NCBI GenBank assembly: GCA_045542315.1
Contig: JAZQKU010000043.1
Location: 11,627-75,626, forward strand
Reading direction: 5' to 3'
From: RGIG5299 sp045542315
GTDB lineage: Bacteria > Bacillota > Clostridia > Oscillospirales > RGIG5299
Length of the DNA: 64,000 nt
Positions 16,516 to 22,464 of this stretch are shown here, piece after piece. How positions within the stretch are numbered: the first letter of the stretch is position 1; each line of letters begins with the position of its first letter. Below the pieces are notes generated by a model that did not search any database, was not told the origin of the DNA, and worked only from the letters and a program-made list of their open reading frames with translations. The translations under genes were made by a program, and so were the position numbers.

Positions 16516-16845
16516 ATGAGTTATTACAATTATAGACACAACATAAAAACTAGATTAAAACACTTCTGTCGCAACAACTTGACGAAAGAACAAGCACAAA
16601 GTTTGCTATTGTTCTTTATGGATAACAAAGAGTTATTTTCCCGTTTATGCCAAGCATACAATGAATATAAAGTAAGTTGTGGCAGGGAGTATTTATGTGT
16701 GATAACCAATTTAGATGCTTTGTTTAAAAACACCGAAGCAGAAGAAGCGTTCATAAAGGAAATTAAAACTTACATAATGGACGTAATTGGTATCAAAAGA
16801 GAGGATGTTGAAAATGGCACAGATACAGATAATAGAGCCGAATAA
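16516..16845 (+). CDS. Small helical protein upstream of the serine recombinase
   Basis: The 109-residue product has no family I recognise. The N-terminus is basic and aromatic, the rest mostly helical and acidic toward the end. The ATG follows CAAGGAGGGG. Its last 32 bp overlap the recombinase gene, whose ribosome site lies inside it, so the two are translationally coupled. Position next to a serine recombinase makes a directionality or control factor possible, but nothing in the sequence proves it. Confidence 0.6.
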   Translation: MSYYNYRHNIKTRLKHFCRNNLTKEQAQSLLLFFMDNKELFSRLCQAYNEYKVSCGREYLCVITNLDALFKNTEAEEAFIKEIKTYIMDVIGIKREDVENGTDTDNRAE

Positions 16846-18559
16846 AACAACCCTCAAAACTGACGACAACAAACCGCATAGGGTCTGCGCGTACTGCCGT
16901 GTATCGACAGACGATACCGACCAAAAGAACTCTCTTGTGGCACAAAAGCAATTTTTCGCAAGGTATTTTAATCTTCATTCAAATTGGACTAATGTTGGCA
17001 TATTTGCAGATGAAGGCCTTTCGGGAACCTCTCTTGAAAAAAGAGATGATTTCAACCGAATGTTATTTGAAGCCAGACACGGAAACATTGACATTATTCT
17101 TACAAAGGAAGTTTCCCGTTTTTCCCGTAATGTTCAGCATCTCTTGAATATCGTTGAAGAATTACGGAACAAGGGTGTTTATATTTGGTTTTTGTCTGAC
17201 GACATAAACACCGAGAAACATGACTATCGAGAGAAATTGACACAGATAGCAACCAATGCCGAACAAGAGAGTTTAAGAACTTCTCGCCGTGTTCGTTGGG
17301 GGCAGCAACAACAAATGCAACTCGGTGTCATTTTCGGTCGTAAAGAAATGTACGGGTATAATATCGTCAAGGATGACAACGGCATACAACATTTTGAAAT
17401 CATACCCGAAGAAGCCGAAGTCATTAAAAAGATTTTTGAGTGGTTCGCAAGTGGCGAGGGTACTCACCGAATTAGCAGACGATTAGAGCAACAAGGTATC
17501 ACTACCAAGCAATATAAAAACGGGTGGAGTAATACTGTAATTCTTCGCATATTGCGGAACGAAAAATATGTGGGCGACTTGGCACAGGGCAAAACCTACA
17601 CCCCCGACCCACTCACCCACAAAAAGAAATACAACACGGGGCAATCATACCGATTTTATATAACCGACCACCACCCCGAAAGTGCTATTATTGACCGAGA
17701 TTTATGGAACAAGGTGCGAACGATTTTAGAAGAAAAAGCACCGAGCGAAGAAATTAAGGCAAAGCACTCAAACCGCTATTGGACAAGCGGCAAGGTGTAT
17801 TGTGGTTTATGTGGTGGCAGATATGTCAGTTATGTGAAGAAACAAAAGAACACCCCTTATCGTGCTTGGGTGTGCTTTGAAAATCACCAAAGGGGCAATT
17901 ACAAGCAAATAACACTTGATACGGGCGATACTGCACTTGTGGGTTGTAATGCTCTGCGAGTAAATGACAGAGTGCTAAAAACGGCAGTTCACGATATTAT
18001 TACTGCATATATCATCCCTTATAGAGAAACTTTGCTCAACGAAATGAAAAAGGAAATTGCCGAACTGTCAAAACCCAAAGACAATACCAAGCAGATAGAA
18101 AAACTACAAACGGCACTTGAAAAGAAGCAAGGCGAAATCTCAAAGCTCACTTTGGGTTGGTCGGGTGGCTCGGTGCCTGATATTGCCTATTATTCAAGCA
18201 TAGGGACACTTAACAAGCAATATGAAGATTTACAAACACAACTCCGTAAAATGCAAGAACAAGGCAATTCTGCGAGTGCAGAGATACAAATATATACCGA
18301 GTATATAGAACAGCTTGAGTCTGTGCTCTCTCTTTCCGAGAACGACTTAAACGAGGCATTTTACGAAAGGGTTACAAAGCAGATTTTTGTTTATCCCCTT
18401 AATCTGTTGGAGTTTCGTTTGTCATTTATCCCAATGCCGATTTATATGCAATATAAGACATCAGGCAGAGGCGACGATTACACGGCAGAGTTCACTATCC
18501 TATCAAAAGAACAGTTTGCAGAACTGCTTGAAACTGCACCTAAAAACGAAATTGACTAA
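16814..18559 (+). CDS. Large serine recombinase (element integrase/excisionase)
   Basis: The 581-residue protein is a large serine recombinase, which cuts and rejoins short attachment sites through a serine-DNA link with two-base overlap. Domains in order: resolvase catalytic domain (about 22-165) with nucleophile Ser31 in Y-C-R-V-S-T-D and arginines in E-V-S-R-F-S-R; recombinase domain (about 175-285); zinc ribbon with C-G-L-C-G-G (about 330); coiled coil (about 405-510). ATG 16814 is chosen for GAGAGG 9 bp upstream; ATG 16805 and TTG 16787 are less well placed. It lies 350 bp from attL and reads inward, as skin and SP-beta recombinases do. It is the likely enzyme for cotJC insertion and excision. 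Confidence 0.93.
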   Translation: MAQIQIIEPNKTTLKTDDNKPHRVCAYCRVSTDDTDQKNSLVAQKQFFARYFNLHSNWTNVGIFADEGLSGTSLEKRDDFNRMLFEARHGNIDIILTKEVSRFSRNVQHLLNIVEELRNKGVYIWFLSDDINTEKHDYREKLTQIATNAEQESLRTSRRVRWGQQQQMQLGVIFGRKEMYGYNIVKDDNGIQHFEIIPEEAEVIKKIFEWFASGEGTHRISRRLEQQGITTKQYKNGWSNTVILRILRNEKYVGDLAQGKTYTPDPLTHKKKYNTGQSYRFYITDHHPESAIIDRDLWNKVRTILEEKAPSEEIKAKHSNRYWTSGKVYCGLCGGRYVSYVKKQKNTPYRAWVCFENHQRGNYKQITLDTGDTALVGCNALRVNDRVLKTAVHDIITAYIIPYRETLLNEMKKEIAELSKPKDNTKQIEKLQTALEKKQGEISKLTLGWSGGSVPDIAYYSSIGTLNKQYEDLQTQLRKMQEQGNSASAEIQIYTEYIEQLESVLSLSENDLNEAFYERVTKQIFVYPLNLLEFRLSFIPMPIYMQYKTSGRGDDYTAEFTILSKEQFAELLETAPKNEID

Positions 18560-18565
18560 CTGAAA

Positions 18566-18594
18566 TTGTTTTTTGAATCGGATTATGATATAAT
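18566..18594 (+). promoter_or_regulatory. Sigma-A promoter of the nucleoside phosphorylase gene
   Basis: TTGTTT (18566-18571) and TATAAT (18589-18594) with a 17-bp spacer. It gives the cargo gene its own transcription, separate from the recombinase. Confidence 0.65.
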
Positions 18595-18639
18595 ACAACT
18601 AACTGATAAATAAGAATTTGTGCCTTGGAGGAAATTTGT

Positions 18640-19398
18640 ATGTGGTTTTATAGGGATGATATAACAAGACCTACAATTTCTGCTGAAGAACAAGTTGAGT
18701 CTTCGCATGGAAAAAAGGATGCTTTTGTGCTTCCAAAAACAGTAGTACTGTTATATATGAGCGGCATTGAGTTTATAAAAGAACGATATGATGTTGAACT
18801 AATAACGGAACGTTTCCCAAGATTTCTTAATGCTTGCCCTATTTATAAGATTAAAGGACACAATGATATTTGCTTCTTAGATGGTGGAAGAGGTGCTCCA
18901 CAAGCGGCAGATACATTGGAAACTTTGAAAGCATTAGGCATTGAGAATGTTGTTTCAGTAGGGATGATTGGTGGTTATTCAAGTTTAATTAATGTAGGAG
19001 ATATTATCATTCCACCACTTGCATATTCCGAAGAAGGTACGTCTCTACATTATTTTGAAAATGAAGAATATTATAAGCCTAATGAAAAACTATTTAAAGC
19101 GGCAGTTGGGTTTGTTGAAAATTGCAAACAACATTCAATTGTATCAACAGATGCGGTATATCGACAAACATTTTATAAAGAAGCACTATGGAGAAAAAAA
19201 GGTGCAGTAGGTGTTGATATGGAAACATCTGCATTATTTAGTGTTGGAAATTATTTGGATTTAAACGTAGTTGCTTTGTTAATGGTATCTGATATTCATC
19301 CTTTAGATGAGAACGAAAATAAATGGTCGTGGAAAATGACCAAAGAAATGAGAAAAGAAGTTATTTATAAGGCGATTGATTTTGCTTTATCTATTTAG
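18640..19398 (+). CDS. Nucleoside phosphorylase-family protein (cargo)
   Basis: The 252-residue protein has the PNP/UDP-phosphorylase (MTA/SAH nucleosidase-like) fold signatures: V-S-V-G-M-I-G-G (near 107) for phosphate or base contact and G-V-D-M-E-T-S (near 191), the ribose-binding glutamate block. It should cleave the glycosidic bond of a purine or uridine nucleoside; the substrate cannot be read. ATG 18640 has GGAGG 8 bp upstream; an in-frame TTG at 18625 precedes the ribosome site. Own promoter, own terminator and AT-rich codon use mark it as independent cargo. Related nucleosidase domains occur as effectors in some defence systems; that role here is speculation. Confidence 0.82.
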   Translation: MWFYRDDITRPTISAEEQVESSHGKKDAFVLPKTVVLLYMSGIEFIKERYDVELITERFPRFLNACPIYKIKGHNDICFLDGGRGAPQAADTLETLKALGIENVVSVGMIGGYSSLINVGDIIIPPLAYSEEGTSLHYFENEEYYKPNEKLFKAAVGFVENCKQHSIVSTDAVYRQTFYKEALWRKKGAVGVDMETSALFSVGNYLDLNVVALLMVSDIHPLDENENKWSWKMTKEMRKEVIYKAIDFALSI

Positions 19399-19433
19399 GA
19401 TAGATAAATTCCAATTTGTCGCTCTCTTATAAT

Positions 19434-19475
19434 AAACAAAACACCTTATGACTGTGGTCATAGGGTGTTTTGTTT
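19434..19475. terminator. Terminator after the nucleoside phosphorylase gene
   Basis: A long stem (AAACAAAACACC-TTATGAC with its complement) and flanking T-rich ends make a strong, probably bidirectional terminator. A second hairpin GGGACCC-TTTT-GGGTCCC follows at 19484-19501. Confidence 0.8.
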
Positions 19476-19504
19476 ATGATGGCGGGACCCTTTTGGGTCC
19501 CGGC

Positions 19505-20004
19505 TAATTTTATACCTTTTCTTGATTTTTATTTAAAACATTGTCATGCTATATTTGTATTCAATAATACAATGAAGGAGCAATATTAGAGAAAAAATGA
19601 AGGAGGAATATTTTATATCTTTGAAAATCACACACAAGAAAACACACACATTAAACCCCAATCATGTGTTGTGTGCCAATGCTTGACTGTAAACGACCTC
19701 AAAGGCACACTTCCCATGATGTTCAATCGTAAAATCGTTGTATCGGGCGATTTTGGTTGAACACCCCAACCGACACGATAAGGTCGGTTTATCGGCGGTA
19801 GTTCCTATCGCTGTTTTGGGATAGCGGAGCGACGGCACCGTTATCTTTTATCTGAACAGTTAAACGATACATATATTATTTTTTAGGGTGTCGGTCAATG
19901 GGTCGGCACCTTAAAAATTACATAAATTATGTCGCCATTAACGGCGCGACGTTTACGATCGCGACGACAATGGCGACAAATACCACGAAAGGAGCGACAA
20001 AACA
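19505..20004. other. Structured non-coding region before the tyrosine recombinase
   Basis: About 500 bp without a convincing gene contain several stems: a 13-pair interrupted stem at 19721-19762 (GTTCAA..AAAATCG with CGATTTT..TTGAAC), AACCGAC/GTCGGTT (19768-19789), GGTG..CACC near 19890-19915 and GTCGCCATT/AATGGCGAC (19931-19977). A 17-bp near-direct repeat AATGAAGGAGnAATATT occurs at 19571 and 19596; the second copy opens a 29-codon frame (19597-19686) without a good ribosome site. It could be a structured RNA, recombinase-binding sites or decayed DNA. Confidence 0.45.
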
Positions 20005-20892
20005 ATGTCAAAATCGTTATTCTATCAATTTAACTCTGCTTTGGACATGTGCTTTGTTTTGCATTTTGACAAGCATAGCGACAAGCACAACCCACAAGCA
20101 GATAGCGACCACATAATAAAATCGTTGTCGGCAAAGAGCAACCTCAAAGACTTTGCTCACGACTTCGTCGCATTTATTAAAAACGAATATGGGGTCAAGC
20201 AAGTAAAGGAAATTACCCCCGATATGTGCCAATCGTATATAGAGCGAAAAGTAGATGAGGGTTGTTCTTTGAAAACGATTAAGACCTACCAAAGCAATCT
20301 GCTCAAACTGTCAAAGTGTGCAAACAAAGCCTTCAACATTCGCACCGACTATGCGGTGTCGGTTGACGAAAGCAAGATTGAGAAAACCGAGACGATAAAG
20401 CAATACTCTTTCACCCGTGAGGAAATGCAAAAGATACTCGCAGCCCCTCGTCAATGCGAAAGTCTGTCGGCACTACGGCTGGCATACGATTTGGGGCTTC
20501 GTGTCGGGTCTCTGTCCCGTTTAGAGGTTCGACACATAAACTTTCAAGATAATACCTTACTTGTCTACAAGGACAAAGGGAATAGGTCCAGAGTGCTACA
20601 AATGAACGACGAGACCGCAAAGTTTCTCCGTCAGCAAATAAAGGGCAAAGACCCCCAAAGCAAGGTTTTCTCGGTGAAACCGTCAAGCATCAACACATAT
20701 TTGCGGAGACGATGCACCGCCCTCAATCTCCGCGCCCCGAATGGCGAAATAAAGTCGGGGGTGCACTCAATCCGCAAGTTATGGGCAGAGGAGTTTGCCG
20801 AAAAAAACGGGGTCGCAAAAACGATGGTCGCACTCGGTCACGGGGAGCAAAGGAGCGATTTGGAGCAGACCTACCTGCATAGCAAAAAATAA
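20005..20892 (+). CDS. Tyrosine recombinase/integrase
   Basis: The 295-residue protein has an N-terminal SAM-like core-binding domain (about 45-115) and a C-terminal catalytic domain (about 133-295). All active-site residues are present: R166 in G-L-R-V-G-S, K189 in K-D-K-G, H254-x-x-R257, H279 in L-G-H-G and nucleophile Y290. AAAGGAG lies 10 bp before the ATG. It is the second recombinase in the element and unrelated to the first; it may resolve or move a sub-element, or maintain a circular form. It seems intact. Confidence 0.9.
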   Translation: MSKSLFYQFNSALDMCFVLHFDKHSDKHNPQADSDHIIKSLSAKSNLKDFAHDFVAFIKNEYGVKQVKEITPDMCQSYIERKVDEGCSLKTIKTYQSNLLKLSKCANKAFNIRTDYAVSVDESKIEKTETIKQYSFTREEMQKILAAPRQCESLSALRLAYDLGLRVGSLSRLEVRHINFQDNTLLVYKDKGNRSRVLQMNDETAKFLRQQIKGKDPQSKVFSVKPSSINTYLRRRCTALNLRAPNGEIKSGVHSIRKLWAEEFAEKNGVAKTMVALGHGEQRSDLEQTYLHSKK

Positions 20893-21256
20893 TTTTAAAA
20901 TTTTTTGAAAAAGGGGTCAAAAATACTTGCAATTTAATTTTTTATAAGTTATATAGTTATATATACTTAACTTTTAGGTATTATAGGTATATAACTTTTT
21001 TAGGTTATATAGATATTAACTTACATAAGTTAGTAGGTAAAACACTTACTTATAAGGTTTATAGTTAAATCGCTTACATAAAGGTACATAGGCAGATTAC
21101 TTTGAAAAGGTTTTAGTTATAACCCTTATTAAAGGTGTTTGTGTAGATATATAACTTAAATGGGTTGAGAAGTTAGATACTTTACAACGGATAATGAATA
21201 TACTCCTTTTGATTAGAAAAGTTTAAGTAAATAAACAAAAAGGAGTGTAAGTTTCA
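20893..21256. repeat. AT-rich repeat region with TAAGTTATATA-like words
   Basis: This 364-bp gene-free stretch is extremely AT-rich and holds repeated words in both orientations: ATAAGTTATATA (20943-20954), TATATAACTT (20988-20997), AGGTTATATAG (21002-21012), a perfect TAACTTA-CA-TAAGTTA dyad (21017-21032) and TATATAACTTA (21148-21158). The layout resembles an iteron-type origin or a cluster of binding sites for an element protein. It also leads the next gene, whose ribosome site AAAAAGGAG is at its right end. Confidence 0.5.
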
Positions 21257-21607
21257 ATGCTTTCACAAAAACTAAACAATCTTTATGAAAATTATTTTTT
21301 AGGTGGTTACATTTCAAACTTGATTGATAACCCCAACAAACCCTATCTTTCTATCGCCATGAAGTCATATGACAAGGACAAGAGCAAAACTGTCTTTATT
21401 ATGATTTTCAAAATGTCGGGGTATGGCGATAGCAAATACCCGAACCCGACGGCACAAATCGTCAAAGATGCCTTTGAGAAACATATCCCCATTTCCTGTG
21501 TCTATTACGATGACGGCAAAGGCGGAAACAAAATGTCCTGCTGCTATGCGAACTTCTCGGCAGATAAATATGCCGAAGTTCCCGTTGCCGACGAAATGCC
21601 GTTTTAA
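21257..21607 (+). CDS. Small protein with an SSB-like C-terminal tip
   Basis: The 116-residue product is mostly beta and charged and ends in V-A-D-E-M-P-F. A terminal acidic cluster followed by P-F is the docking tip of single-stranded-DNA-binding proteins, which recruits replication and repair enzymes. The body (Y-L-S-I-A-M-K-S-Y-D, V-F-I-M-I-F-K-M-S-G) could form an OB-like barrel, but I cannot show an SSB fold by eye. AAAAAGGAGTG lies upstream and the AT-rich repeat region precedes it, which suits a replication-linked role. Confidence 0.55.
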   Translation: MLSQKLNNLYENYFLGGYISNLIDNPNKPYLSIAMKSYDKDKSKTVFIMIFKMSGYGDSKYPNPTAQIVKDAFEKHIPISCVYYDDGKGGNKMSCCYANFSADKYAEVPVADEMPF

Positions 21608-21620
21608 CGGGGGTATGGAT

Positions 21621-21935
21621 ATGAATAAAAACAGATTTGACTTTGCCATATTAAACTGCCGTGAAATCGGCACTCATTTTGAAGGCAATCGCTATTGTTT
21701 TACTAGGCTTCCCGAATTAGAAATAGTTTCGTTTGCCAACTTCAAGTACGAAGACTACAAGCAAATAAACCAAGCATTAGAGGACGATACCTATACACAT
21801 ATATTTTATTCCATTGATGACGATAGGTTGCATACAGATAAGTATGACGAATACCGAGACAGAACATATCCCGTATATTATATTGATAGAGACCACTTTG
21901 ATAAATATTGGAAACCCCAAATATTAGAAGGCTAA
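21621..21935 (+). CDS. Small acidic protein, last gene of the element
   Basis: The 104-residue product is rich in Asp, Tyr and Phe, with no family I recognise. ATG 21621 is chosen because GGGGG lies 7 bp upstream; the ATG at 21615 is too close to it. It begins 13 bp after the SSB-tip gene and is followed by a terminator, so the two form an operon. The function is unknown; an acidic DNA-mimic-like composition is notable but not diagnostic. Confidence 0.5.
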   Translation: MNKNRFDFAILNCREIGTHFEGNRYCFTRLPELEIVSFANFKYEDYKQINQALEDDTYTHIFYSIDDDRLHTDKYDEYRDRTYPVYYIDRDHFDKYWKPQILEG

Positions 21936-21946
21936 CCAAAGAAAGA

Positions 21947-21974
21947 CTGTGCATTGTTGCACAGCCTTTTATTA
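21947..21974 (+). terminator. Terminator at the right end of the element
   Basis: CTGTGCA and a near complement TTGCACAG form a hairpin followed by CCTTTTATTATTTT. It would stop element transcription before the 3' part of cotJC. Confidence 0.7.
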
Positions 21975-22006
21975 TTTTACTATATGCACAATAAAAATCT
22001 TATTTA

Positions 22007-22010
22007 GGTA
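22007..22010. other. Right attachment junction (attR core GGTA)
   Basis: From this GGTA onward the reading frame is CotJC again, beginning G-T-E-E-L-G-H-I-E. Only these four bases are shared with the left junction. Confidence 0.8.
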
Positions 22011-22429
22011 CCGAGGAGCTCGGACATATTGAGATGGTAAGCAGCATCGTTTATCAGCTCACCCGCGGGCTTACTCCCGAGGAGATCAAGAAAAGCGGCT
22101 TTGACGCCTATTTTATAGAGCATACCACGGGAATTTACCCGGTGGCGGCTTCGGGCGAGCCGTTTAACGCAGTGGGATTCCAATCAACCGGTGACATTAT
22201 CGCCGACCTCCACGAGGATATGGCGGCGGAGCAGAAGGCGCGAAAGAGCTACGATAACCTTATTACCCTTATCGACGATCCCGACGTGCTTGACCCCCTC
22301 AAATATCTTCGCGAGCGCGAGATAGTGCATTTCCAGCGCTTCGGCGAGGCGCTTCGGGTGGTCGAGGAGGGCTTGAACCCCAAAAATTTTTATTACACAA
22401 ATCCCTCGTTCCCTACCAAGAGAATGTGA
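22007..22429 (+). CDS. cotJC: CotJC, 3' segment of the interrupted gene
   Basis: This holds the remaining 138 codons of cotJC, a manganese-catalase-like spore coat enzyme. It begins at G-T-E-E-L-G-H; in the rejoined protein the ligands are E65, H68, E136 (A-A-E-Q-K-A-R) and H169 (R-E-I-V-H-F-Q). The 33-residue step between the last two equals that of Lactobacillus plantarum catalase. There is no promoter or ribosome site of its own; the only internal ATG (22034) lies after H68. No frameshift or premature stop is present, so the coding potential has been kept. Confidence 0.9.
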   Translation, partial: GTEELGHIEMVSSIVYQLTRGLTPEEIKKSGFDAYFIEHTTGIYPVAASGEPFNAVGFQSTGDIIADLHEDMAAEQKARKSYDNLITLIDDPDVLDPLKYLREREIVHFQRFGEALRVVEEGLNPKNFYYTNPSFPTKRM

Positions 22430-22434
22430 AAAAG

Positions 22435-22461
22435 AAAACCCGCCCGTTACGGGCGGTTTTC
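22435..22461. terminator. Bidirectional terminator between cotJC and the membrane-protein gene
   Basis: CCGCCCG-TTA-CGGGCGG with A-run before and T-run after serves the convergent genes on both sides. Confidence 0.8.
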
Positions 22462-22464
22462 GAT

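Larger units (their letters stand above)
16461..22006. mobile_element. 5,546-bp intervening element inside cotJC
   Basis: The element separates the two in-frame halves of cotJC and is bounded by GGTA at 16461-16464 and 22007-22010. It carries, in order, a sigma-A promoter, a 109-residue protein, a large serine recombinase, a nucleoside phosphorylase, a structured non-coding stretch, a tyrosine recombinase, an AT-rich repeat region and two small proteins, all on the plus strand. It is visibly more AT-rich than the host genes. It has no phage structural or conjugation genes. The four-base shared core fits a serine recombinase. The arrangement recalls sigK 'skin' elements; developmental excision is inferred. 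Confidence 0.88.

Noticed and set aside
19597..19686. 29-codon peptide gene
   Set aside because: No suitable ribosome site and it lies in a near-direct repeat; described only within the structured region.
21423..21620. Upstream extension of the 21.6-kb small gene
   Set aside because: It overlaps the SSB-tip gene in another frame with no ribosome site; ATG 21621 with GGGGG is better.
16461..22006. Prophage or conjugative transposon
   Set aside because: No capsid, tail, lysis, relaxase or coupling-protein gene is present; only recombinases and small genes.
16278..22429. cotJC as an ordinary decayed pseudogene
   Set aside because: Both halves are free of frameshifts and premature stops, and join in frame at a shared GGTA; decay would be expected to leave more damage. 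I keep it as an interrupted gene.
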